Positions 35,285-43,002 of a DNA stretch of 64,000 bases are shown piece after piece. Made by a program: the position numbers and the translations under genes. The stretch covers positions 372,001 to 436,000 of the forward strand of contig CAVPJX010000002.1 in the NCBI GenBank assembly GCA_963705545.1, given 5' to 3'. Source of the stretch: DATBLY01 sp963705545. Its GTDB lineage: Bacteria > Actinomycetota > UBA4738 > HRBIN12. Numbering within the stretch: position 1 is the stretch's first letter; the number at the start of each line of letters is the position of its first letter. Below the pieces are notes generated by a model that had not been told where the DNA came from, searched no databases, and was given only the letters and a program-made list of their open reading frames with translations.

Positions 35285-36442
35285 GTGGACAGGCCCGAGA
35301 TCATCCTGGCCCCCGGCCCCACCCCGATCCCCCCCGAGGTGCTCCTGGCGCAGGGGAGTCCGCTCGTCTACCACCGCGGGCCCGGGTTCGGGAACCTGAT
35401 GCGCGACGTGACCGCCCGGCTCGAGGAGCTCTATCGGACCGAGACGGCGGACGTGCTCCTGATGACGTCCTCCGGGACGGGCGGCCTCGAGTCGGCGATC
35501 CAGAACTGCTTCTCGCCCGGCGACGAGGTCTTCGTGCCGCTCGCCGGGTTCTTCGCCGATCGGTGGCGCCGGCTCGCCGAGGCATACGGCCTGACGGTAC
35601 GCACGATCGAGTATGAGTGGGGGCGTCGCGTCGACCCGGCCGAGGTCGCGTCCGCGCTCGCCGAGCACCCCGTGAAGGCGGTCCTCCTCACCCAGAGCGA
35701 GACCTCGACCGGCGTGATCCAGCCGGTCCGTGAGCTCGCGGCCGCGGCGAACGAGGCGGGGGCGATGGTGATCGCCGACGTGGTGTCGTCCCTCGGGGCC
35801 GTGCCGTTCGACTTCGACGGGTGGGGCATCGACGTTGCGGTGGGCGGGTCGCAGAAGGCGCTGTCCGCCTCGCCCGGGATCGCCTTCGTGGCGATCTCCG
35901 ATCGGGCGTGGGAGGCCGCCGCGTCCTCCACGAACCCGCGGTTCTACTTCGACTGGTCGATCTACCGAACGTTCGCGCAGTTGCCCGACCCCGAGAACCC
36001 CTGGACGCCGGCGATCAGCGTGATGCAGGGGCTCCATGCCGCGCTCGAGCTGTATTTCCAGGACGGGGTGGACGCCGCCCTCGTCCGGCACGCCACCCTG
36101 TCGCGGGCCGTGAAGGAGGGCGCGAAGGCGCTCGGGCTGGATCTGTTCGGCGAAGGGCTCGAGGACAACTGGACCGTGACCGCGATCCGCGCGCCGGAGG
36201 GCCTCGACGCAGATACGATCGCGAACCGGATCCGTGCCGACCACGGCGTGGTCCTGGCGCCAGGGCAGGGCCCGCTCAAGGGGAAGGTGTTCCGGATCGG
36301 GCACTTCGGCTACTTCAGCGAGCTCGACATCGTGCGCGGCCTCGCCGCCCTCGAGATGACGCTCGAGAAGCTGGGGTTCCCCGTGAAGCGCGGCGCCGCG
36401 GTCGCCGCCGCAGAGGGCGTGTTCGCCGAGGCGGGGGGCTGA
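35285..36442 (+). CDS. Class V aminotransferase (serine/alanine-glyoxylate type), likely phosphoserine aminotransferase role
   Basis: A 385-residue PLP enzyme. APGPTPIPPEVL at the start, SSGTGGLESAIQN for the phosphate of PLP, DVVSSLGAVP and Lys191 in GGSQKALSA as the Schiff-base residue match serine:pyruvate/alanine:glyoxylate aminotransferases. It starts at GTG 35285 behind GAGGAGC. It lies 7 bp upstream of serA. In several bacteria and archaea lacking classical SerC, this pairing supplies phosphoserine from phosphohydroxypyruvate, so that is the probable role. A SerC elsewhere in the genome would weaken this. Confidence 0.85.
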   Translation: MDRPEIILAPGPTPIPPEVLLAQGSPLVYHRGPGFGNLMRDVTARLEELYRTETADVLLMTSSGTGGLESAIQNCFSPGDEVFVPLAGFFADRWRRLAEAYGLTVRTIEYEWGRRVDPAEVASALAEHPVKAVLLTQSETSTGVIQPVRELAAAANEAGAMVIADVVSSLGAVPFDFDGWGIDVAVGGSQKALSASPGIAFVAISDRAWEAAASSTNPRFYFDWSIYRTFAQLPDPENPWTPAISVMQGLHAALELYFQDGVDAALVRHATLSRAVKEGAKALGLDLFGEGLEDNWTVTAIRAPEGLDADTIANRIRADHGVVLAPGQGPLKGKVFRIGHFGYFSELDIVRGLAALEMTLEKLGFPVKRGAAVAAAEGVFAEAGG

Positions 36443-36449
36443 CCGGCCC

Positions 36450-38036
36450 GTGCGCGTCCTCGTCACCGAGAAGCTTTCGGAGGCCGGCCTGGAGCTGCTC
36501 CGCCGCGACTTCCAGGTCGACGTGCGTCCAGAGCTCGCCACCGGCGATCTGGCCGCCGCGATCGAGCCGTACGACGCGCTGGTGGTGCGTTCCCAGACCC
36601 AGGTGACGGGCGATGTGCTCGCCGCCGCCCCGAACCTGAAGGTCGTCGCGCGTGCGGGGATCGGCCTGGACAACGTCGATGTCGATCATGCCACCCGACG
36701 CGGCGTGATGGTCGTCAACGCCCCGCAGTCGAACGTGATCTCGGCGGCCGAGCAGACGATCGCGCTGCTGCTCGCCCAGGCCCGGAACATCCCGCAGGCG
36801 GACGCCGCGCTCAAGACCGGCGCCTGGGACCGGAGCCGGTTCGAGGGGGTCGAGCTCGCGAACAAGACGATCGGCGTGATCGGCCTCGGGCGCGTCGGGT
36901 CGCTCGTCGCGACCCGCGCCGCGGCGTTCGGGATGCGGGTGATCGCGTTCGACCCGTACGTCTCGGCCGAGCGCGCCAAGGAGATGGGCGTCGACATCAT
37001 GCCGAGCCTCGAGGCCCTCCTGGTGCAGTCCGACTTCGTCACGATCCACCTGCCGCGGACGGCCGAGACCGAGGGGCTGCTCGGCGAGCACGAGCTCTCG
37101 CTGATGAAACCCGGGGCGCGCCTGATCAACACGGCGCGCGGAGGGATCGTCGATGAGGAGGCCCTCGCGAAGGCGCTCTCGGACGGACGGCTGGGTGGCG
37201 CCGCGCTCGACGTGTTCGCGGACGAGCCCACGACCGACAGCCCGCTGTTCGGCCTCGACAACGTCGTGGTGACGCCGCACCTGGGGGCGTCCACGCGCGA
37301 GGCACAGGACAAGGCGGGTACCACCGTGGCCGAGATGGTCCGCCTCGCCTTGAACGGGGAGTTCGTGCCGTACGCGGTCAACGTCTCGGCCGGCGCCGAG
37401 GTCTCCGAGATCGTCCGGCCATTCGTGCCGCTCGCGGAGAAGATGGGCTCGCTGGTCGCGGGACTCGCCGAAGGCGGCGTCCGGTCGATCGTGTGCTCCT
37501 ACCTCGGGCGGATCGCCGAGGCCGACACACGCGCGCTGACGCTCGCGATCCTGAAGGGCATCGTGGGCAAGGTCGTGAACGAGCCGGTCTCGTTCGTGAA
37601 CGCGCCGATGCTCGCGCGAGATCGGGGCCTGGCCTTCTCGGAGATGCGGTCGACCGTGTCGCAGGACTACGTGAGCCTCGTCTCGATCCGCGCCGAGACC
37701 GACGACGAGCCCGTCACGGTGGACGGCACGATCATCGGACGGACCGCCGAGCGGATCGTCGAGGTCGATGGCTTCGGGATCGAGATCACGCCGGCGCCGC
37801 GGATGGTGTTCTTCAACTACCTCGACCGCCCCGGCATCATCGGCAAGGTCGGCACGATCCTCGGCGAGCACGACGTGAACATCGCGACGATGGACGTGGG
37901 TCGCAAGGCGACCGGCGGCGCGATGGAGGCACTGATGTGCCTCACGGTCGACTCGCCGGTCCCCCCGCACGTCCTGGATCACATCGCCGGAGCGATCGAC
38001 GCCCGGCGCGTGCGCTTCATCGACCTGCCCGTCTGA
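36450..38036 (+). CDS. serA: D-3-phosphoglycerate dehydrogenase
   Basis: A 528-residue long-form (type I) SerA as in Mycobacterium. ARAGIGLDNVDVDHAT is near the substrate site, IGVIGLGRVGSLVATRA (about residues 141-157) is the NAD fold, and NTARGGIVDEEAL carries the catalytic Arg. DNVVVTPHLGAST carries the catalytic His (about 275). It then has the allosteric substrate-binding domain (about 320-450) and a C-terminal ACT domain (RPGIIGKVGTILGEHDVNIATMDVGR, starting near residue 458) that usually senses serine. It catalyses the first step of serine synthesis. GTG 36450 follows the aminotransferase by 7 bp. Confidence 0.95.
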   Translation: MRVLVTEKLSEAGLELLRRDFQVDVRPELATGDLAAAIEPYDALVVRSQTQVTGDVLAAAPNLKVVARAGIGLDNVDVDHATRRGVMVVNAPQSNVISAAEQTIALLLAQARNIPQADAALKTGAWDRSRFEGVELANKTIGVIGLGRVGSLVATRAAAFGMRVIAFDPYVSAERAKEMGVDIMPSLEALLVQSDFVTIHLPRTAETEGLLGEHELSLMKPGARLINTARGGIVDEEALAKALSDGRLGGAALDVFADEPTTDSPLFGLDNVVVTPHLGASTREAQDKAGTTVAEMVRLALNGEFVPYAVNVSAGAEVSEIVRPFVPLAEKMGSLVAGLAEGGVRSIVCSYLGRIAEADTRALTLAILKGIVGKVVNEPVSFVNAPMLARDRGLAFSEMRSTVSQDYVSLVSIRAETDDEPVTVDGTIIGRTAERIVEVDGFGIEITPAPRMVFFNYLDRPGIIGKVGTILGEHDVNIATMDVGRKATGGAMEALMCLTVDSPVPPHVLDHIAGAIDARRVRFIDLPV

Positions 38037-38063
38037 TCTTCCGGCCGCGCCGGGGTCCCGTGC

Positions 38064-38069
38064 TAGACT
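38064..38069 (+). promoter_or_regulatory. Putative -10 box (TAGACT) upstream of the MFS gene leader
   Basis: TAGACT lies 9 nt before ATG 38079 of a 14-codon leader ORF and 125 nt before the transporter start at 38195. Confidence 0.45.
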
Positions 38070-38078
38070 CGCCCGACC

Positions 38079-38123
38079 ATGAAGCGGTTCCTCGTGACGC
38101 CCGGGAGTGCCGGCACGATCTGA
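38079..38123 (+). CDS. Possible 14-residue leader peptide (MKRFLVTPGSAGTI)
   Basis: ATG 38079 to TGA 38121-38123 encodes MKRFLVTPGSAGTI, directly after a -10 box. It is followed by 71 nt of leader and then the MFS exporter gene. Upstream mini-ORFs before drug exporters can control expression by ribosome stalling. The evidence here is only position, so the peptide may be unimportant. Confidence 0.3.
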   Translation: MKRFLVTPGSAGTI

Positions 38124-38194
38124 CGCGGTCCACCCGCGTCCGTGCCCGGCCCGGTCTTCGCGCCGCCCACCGTCCACCTCCGAGGAGCCGCACC

Positions 38195-39457
38195 ATGAAC
38201 CGTTCGAGCAGATCGAACGTCCGCCGATTGGCGTTCGGCCGCGCGATCTCCGTCACCGGCGGGGCCGCCGCGTACACGGCGCTGAACTTCACCGTCTGGA
38301 ACGAGACGCACTCGCCCAAGATGCAGGCGCTCTCGTTGCTGCTCACGTTCGGCGTCGCCGGCATCCTCGGTCCGTTCACCGGGATCTTGGGCGACCGCTT
38401 CGACCGCCGGAAGGTGATGATCGTGGCGGAGGCGTTCTGCGCCGTCGTGTTCGGCGTGATGGCGTTCCTGGACGATCCGGCATGGCTGATCGCCTTCGCG
38501 TTCCTGTCCGCGATCGCGGAGCAGCCGTTCTTCTCGTCGTCGCGGGCGGCGATCCCCGCCCTGGTCGAGGACGAGGAGGACATCTCTTGGGCGAACAGCC
38601 TGGTGACCACGGGCGTCCACTCGGGGATCGCGATCGGTCCGGTGATCGGCGGATTGCTGGCCGGAACGGCCGCCGGTGCCTCGCTCGTGTTCGGCCTGAA
38701 CGCCTTGACGTTCCTGCTGTCGTTGGCCCTCACGGTGTCGATCCGCGGCCGGTTCCAGGACGAGCGCAGCGGCGAGGTCGCCGAGGAGCACCGCGGGCTG
38801 ATGGCGGGCATCCGGTTCCTGTTCGGCGAGTCGGTGCTGCGCCGCATGTCGATCGCCTGGCTCGTCTTCGTGATGGGCATGGGGATGGGCATGGTCGCCG
38901 ACGCGGCGCTCGCCGAGAGCTTCGACGCCGGCGCGTTCGGCTTCGGGTTGTTGATCGCCTGCTGGGGGACCGGCTCGGTCCTCGGCACCCTGGGGGGCCG
39001 CTGGATGAACGCCCGCACCGAGCCCGTGTGGATGGTGTGGGGCGCGGCGGGCATCTCGCTGGCCGCGTTCGGGGTCGGGTTCTTCCCGGTGTTCGCGCTG
39101 GTGCTGGCGTCGCTGCTCGTGATGGGCATCTGCGACGGTCTCACGATCGTGGCCGAGAACGGGATCATGCAGCGCCGCACGCCCGACGCGGTTCGGAGCC
39201 GGACGAACGCCGCGTTCGAGGCGGTCCTGTCCCTGGGGCTCGCCGCCGCCTATGTCGCGGCGGCGCCGGTCCTGCGGGCGATCGGACCGCAGCAGGTGTA
39301 CCGCGTGGGCGGCGTCGCGGCGGCGATCGCGGCCGCGATCCTGCTGCCCCTCCTGCGGTTGCGGGCGCGCGAGGGTGTCGAGGAGCCCGACCGCGAGCTC
39401 ACCGAGCGCGCGGCCGAGGTCGTCGCGCAGCCGGCGGCGCCTCCCGGCCAGGGCTAG
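38195..39457 (+). CDS. MFS exporter (enterobactin/macrolide efflux-like subgroup)
   Basis: 420 residues with about twelve membrane helices. GDRFDRRKVMIVAE after helix 2 is the MFS loop 2-3 motif. SRAAIPALVEDEEDISWANSLVTT and GPVIGGLLAG belong to the MFS_3 subgroup, which holds EntS and macrolide exporters. DGLTIVAENGIMQRRTPDAVRSRTNAAFEA is a conserved late loop. ATG 38195 has GAGGAG (38182-38187) 7 nt upstream. A long leader with a mini-ORF precedes it and a strong terminator hairpin follows 6 bp after the stop, so it is a single-gene unit. Confidence 0.85.
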   Translation: MNRSSRSNVRRLAFGRAISVTGGAAAYTALNFTVWNETHSPKMQALSLLLTFGVAGILGPFTGILGDRFDRRKVMIVAEAFCAVVFGVMAFLDDPAWLIAFAFLSAIAEQPFFSSSRAAIPALVEDEEDISWANSLVTTGVHSGIAIGPVIGGLLAGTAAGASLVFGLNALTFLLSLALTVSIRGRFQDERSGEVAEEHRGLMAGIRFLFGESVLRRMSIAWLVFVMGMGMGMVADAALAESFDAGAFGFGLLIACWGTGSVLGTLGGRWMNARTEPVWMVWGAAGISLAAFGVGFFPVFALVLASLLVMGICDGLTIVAENGIMQRRTPDAVRSRTNAAFEAVLSLGLAAAYVAAAPVLRAIGPQQVYRVGGVAAAIAAAILLPLLRLRAREGVEEPDRELTERAAEVVAQPAAPPGQG

Positions 39458-39463
39458 GTGGTT

Positions 39464-39504
39464 GAACGGCCGGTCAGGGTGCTGGGAACCCTGACCGGCC
39501 GTTC
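39464..39504 (+). terminator. Strong intrinsic terminator hairpin
   Basis: A perfect 17-bp stem (39464-39480 with 39488-39504) closes a 7-nt loop GCTGGGA. It extends further with one bulge. It ends the MFS gene transcript and insulates the next gene cluster. Confidence 0.85.
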
Positions 39505-39537
39505 CAACGTCATCGTTCGATCACCCGCTCCTGGCGT

Positions 39538-39561
39538 TGAACGAGCGTTCAGGGATAGGAT
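39538..39561 (+). promoter_or_regulatory. Palindromic operator and -10 box upstream of the FAD oxidoreductase cluster
   Basis: TGAACG-AG-CGTTCA (39538-39551) is a perfect 14-bp palindrome, and TAGGAT (39556-39561) is a likely -10, 30 bp before ATG 39592. The site lies where RNA polymerase binds, so a TetR- or MarR-type repressor is expected. The half-site CGTTC also appears in the palindrome at 53752. No regulator gene is adjacent. Confidence 0.45.
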
Positions 39562-39591
39562 GCGGCGTCGCCGACGACGCTCGGCGCTCCT

Positions 39592-41203
39592 ATGACGCAG
39601 GCGTACGACGCGATCGTGATCGGCGGCGGCCACAACGGGCTGGTCGCGGCCGCGTACCTCGCGAAGGCGGGTGCCCGGACGGTCGTCCTCGAGGCGCGGC
39701 ACAAGGTGGGCGGCGCGGCGGACACGATGGCGCCATGGCCCGAGGCGCCGGACTTCAAGGTCACCACGCTCAGCTACGTGATGAGCCTGATGCCCGACAC
39801 GATCATCCGGGACCTCCAGCTGTCGCGCCACGGCTACGAGGTCCGCGCGACCGGGCCGTACGTCGTCCCGTTCCCCGACGGGAGCTCGATCGTCGAGGAG
39901 GACGACCCGAAGAAGAACCACGCCGAGTTCGCGAAGTTCTCCAAGCGCGACGCCGACGCGCTGGAGCGCTGGGAGGCATGGATCGGCGGCCTGGCGGACG
40001 TGCTGGGGCCGCTGCTGATGACGACCCCGCCGAGGATCGGCTCGACGCCGCCCGGCCGACCTGGTCGAGCAGCTCCGCCTGGCCTGGCGCTTCCGCGGGC
40101 TGGGCGTTCGCGGCGTCGCGGACGTCACGCGCCTGATGACGATGTCGATCGCGGACATCCTCGACCTGTTCTTCGAGTCGGACCAGGTGCGCACCGTGAT
40201 GTCGCTGAACGGCCTGATCGGCACGTGGGCCGGTCCGCACGAGCCGGGCACGGGCTACGTGATGGCGCACCACTCGATCGGCGACGTCGGCAGCGGCACG
40301 GTCGGGGCGTGGGCGGTCCCGATCGGCGGGATGGGCGCGGTCGCGGACGCGATCGCCTCCAGCGCGCGGTCGTTCGGCGCCGAGATCCGGACCGAGACGC
40401 CGGTAGAGCGGATCCTCGTCCGCGATGGGGCGGCGCGCGGCGTCGTCCTGGCCGGAGGCGAGGAGCTCAGCGCCCCCCTCGTGATCACGGCGACGCACCC
40501 GAAGATCGCGTTCCTTCGGCAACTCGATGCCGCGGACCTTCCCGACGACTTCGTGCGCGACATCGAAGGATGGAGCTCGCGCTCGGGCGTCGTGAAGATC
40601 AACCTCGCGCTCGACCGCGCGCCGGTCCTGAAGGCGTTGCCGGAACTGACCGACCTGTCGGGCGGGTTCGAGCTGGCGCACTCGGTCGCGTACCTCGAGG
40701 AGGGGTTCGAGGAGGCTCGCGCCGGCCGGCCGGCCACGCGACCGTTCTCGGACGGCGTGATGCCGACCGCTCTCGACCCGACGCTCGCACCGGAAGGCAA
40801 GCACGTCATCTCGCTCTTCACCCAGTGGGTGCCGCACGCCTGGTCCGAGGGGCCGCACCGCGACGAGCTCGAGGCGTACGCGGACCGCGTGATCGCCGGG
40901 TACGACGAGCTGGCTCCCGGGTTCACCGACTCGATCCTGCACCGGCAGGTGATCGGGCCGTACGACATGGAGCAGGGGTGGGGCCTGATCGGCGGCAACA
41001 TCTTCCACGGCGAGCTCTCGGCCGAGCAGCTGTTCCACATGCGGCCCGCGCCGGGCTACGCCGACTACCGGACCCCGATCCGCGGCCTGTACCAGTGCTC
41101 CAGCGCCACCCACGCCGGCGGCGGCGTCACCGGGATCCCCGCCCACAACTGCGTCCGAGAGATCAAGCGCGACCGCAAGCGCGGCCGCAGGAGGTTCGCG
41201 TGA
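39592..41203 (+). CDS. CrtI/phytoene dehydrogenase-like FAD oxidoreductase, one frameshift near 40055
   Basis: An FAD-dependent amine/carotenoid oxidoreductase of about 536 residues once a +1 shift is corrected. Frame 1 gives DAIVIGGGHNGLVAAAYLAKAG (FAD fold, residues 6-27), VVLEARHKVGGAADT and a cap region. At about 40052-40060, in a CGCCGCCCGGCC run, the frame changes to ADLVEQLRLAW. The remainder, with GGMGAVADAIASSA, the substrate domain and the FAD-closing segment GLYQCSSATHAGGGVTGIPAHNCV, is intact to 41203. Relatives desaturate isoprenoids or oxidise amines; the pairing with GcvT-like genes suggests N- or O-methyl oxidation rather than carotenoid work. The stop overlaps the GcvT-like start (TGATG). 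Confidence 0.78.
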
Positions 41204-42349
41204 TGGACGAGCCCTACTCCTTCAGGTTCTATACGGCGTCGTGGTACCGACGCTCGCCGTACTGGCAGCGCACGGTCGAGGCCGGCTGTACCAGCTGGGA
41301 TCTCTACAACCACATGCTGATCCCGACGCTGTACGACGACGACGAGACCGAGTACTGGGCCCTGGTGAACGGCGTGACGCTCTGGGACGTGGCGGTCGAA
41401 CGTCAGGTCGAGATCACCGGCCCCGACGCTGCGCGGTTCACGCAGCTGATCACGTGCCGGGACCTCTCGCGCTGCGACGTGATGCAGTGCAAGTACGCGC
41501 CGATCATCGCACCGACCGGCGGCATCGTGAACGACCCGATCCTGCTGCGGCTGGGGGAGCAGCACTTCTGGCTCTCGCTCGCCGACTCGGACACGCTCCT
41601 GTACTGCCTGGGCGTCGCGGCCTTCGCGGGACTGGACGTGCGGCTGCGGGAGCCAGACGTCTCGCCGCTTCAGGTGCAGGGCCCGAGGTCGAAGGACGTG
41701 ATCCGCACGCTGTTCGGCGACGCGGTGGCGGACCTCCGGTACTACTTCTGCTGGGCAGGCGACCTGGACGGCATCCCGGTCGTCGTGTCGCGCACGGGCT
41801 GGACGGGCGAGGTCGGCTACGAGATCTACCTGCGCGACGGTTCGCGCGGGATCGAGCTGTGGGACCGCGTGATGGAGGCGGGGACGCCGCCACGACATCC
41901 GCGCGATCGCGCCGTCCGACCAGCGGCGCCTCGAGGCCGGGATCTTCAACTACGGCAACGACCTGGGCGTCGAGGACACCCCGTTGCACATCACGGGGAT
42001 GGAGCGCCTGGTCGAGTGGGACGCGGACTTCGTCGGGAAGCCGGCCCTGCAACGGCTGGCCGAGACCGGCGTCGACCGCAAGCTCGTCGGCGTGACGTTC
42101 GGGGGCGACCCGTTCCGGATGTGGCTCGAGGAGTTCTGGCCCGTGGAGCACGAGGGCTCGGTCGTGGGGAAGCTGACGTCCGCCTCGCACTCGTTCCGCC
42201 TGAAGGAGAACATCGGCTACGCGTGGGTCCCGATCGGGCTCGCCGGCGCCGGCGCCGAGCTCTCCATCACGTCCCCCGACGGCCCGCTCGCCGCGACGGT
42301 CACCGACCTGCCGTTCCTGGACCCGCGGAAGGACGTCCCGAAGGGCTAG
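41203..42349 (+). CDS. GcvT/DmdA-like folate-dependent aminomethyltransferase, copy 1, one frameshift near 41890
   Basis: About 381 residues after a +1 correction. SWYRRSPYWQRTVEAGCTSWDLYNHM opens the protein, and GPDAARFTQLITCRDLS, GGIVNDPILLRL, VQGPRSKDVIR and RTGWTGEVGYEIYL are T-protein signatures for tetrahydrofolate and the methylamine-type substrate. Near 41885-41895, in ACGCCGCCACG, the frame changes to continue IRAIAPSDQRRLEAGIFNYGND, which matches the copy at 43003. The family includes glycine-cleavage T-protein, DMSP demethylase DmdA and sarcosine-type demethylases. A Shine-Dalgarno GCAGGAGG precedes ATG 41203. It is co-transcribed with the FAD oxidoreductase. Confidence 0.8.
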
Positions 42350-42383
42350 CGCTGGCCGGGCGGTCGCGTGCGACCGTGTACGG

Positions 42384-42389
42384 CATGAT
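42384..42389 (+). promoter_or_regulatory. Putative -10 box (CATGAT), leaderless, YqgE gene
   Basis: CATGAT ends 6 nt before GTG 42396. It gives the YqgE gene its own start inside the GcvT cluster. Confidence 0.3.
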
Positions 42390-42395
42390 GGGTCC

Positions 42396-42938
42396 GTGGA
42401 CTCGCTGCGCGGGAACCTGCTGATCGCCGGGGCGTCCCTGTGGGACCCGAACTTCCGGCGGACGATCGTCCTGATCGGACACCACGACGAGGACGGCGCG
42501 GTGGGTGTCGTGCTGAACCGCGCCACCGACGTCACCGTCGCCGAGGCGGTGCCGCCGCTCGCCCCGCTCGTCCCGGTGGACGAGCCGTTGTTCATCGGGG
42601 GGCCGGTCGAGCCGCAGGCTGCCGTCGTGGTCGCGGACTTCGACGACCCGGACCGCGCCGAGATCCTCGCGCTCGGATCGATCGGGTTCCTGCCGCCGGA
42701 CAGCGGCGCCGAGGGACCCGACGGGATCCGGCGCGCGCGGGTGTTCGCCGGCTACAGCGGGTGGGGCGCCGGTCAGCTCGAGGAGGAGCTCGCCGAGGAC
42801 GCGTGGATCGTCGAGCCCGCCGTCCCCGACGACGTCTTCATGCCGGACCCCGACCTCCTCTGGGATCAGGTGCTGCGCAGGAAGGGCCGCGCCTACGACC
42901 TGCTCCGCATGATGCCCACGGACCCCAGCGCGAACTGA
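42396..42938 (+). CDS. YqgE/AlgH family protein (UPF0301)
   Basis: 180 residues. The family hallmarks are LRGNLLIAGASLWDPNFRRTIVLIGHHDEDGAVGVVLNR at the start (about residues 4-42), FIGGPVEPQ, and RVFAGYSGWGAGQLEEELAEDAWIV in the second half. The biochemical function is unknown; AlgH has been linked to gene regulation in Pseudomonas. It sits between two GcvT-like genes without obvious relation to them and probably has its own promoter. Confidence 0.92.
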   Translation: MDSLRGNLLIAGASLWDPNFRRTIVLIGHHDEDGAVGVVLNRATDVTVAEAVPPLAPLVPVDEPLFIGGPVEPQAAVVVADFDDPDRAEILALGSIGFLPPDSGAEGPDGIRRARVFAGYSGWGAGQLEEELAEDAWIVEPAVPDDVFMPDPDLLWDQVLRRKGRAYDLLRMMPTDPSAN

Positions 42939-43002
42939 GCTCCCGGAGACTCCCGGCGCTGCGGTAGGGTCGCGCGCACCCAGACCAGCCACGGGAGGAT
43001 CG

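Noticed and set aside
38041..38058. Terminator after serA (short CCGG-rich inverted repeat)
   Set aside because: The stem is only about 4-5 bp and there is no T-run.
39592..41203. Carotenoid biosynthesis gene (phytoene desaturase)
   Set aside because: No crtB, crtE or cyclase is nearby, and coupling is to a GcvT-like gene, so only the fold is assigned.
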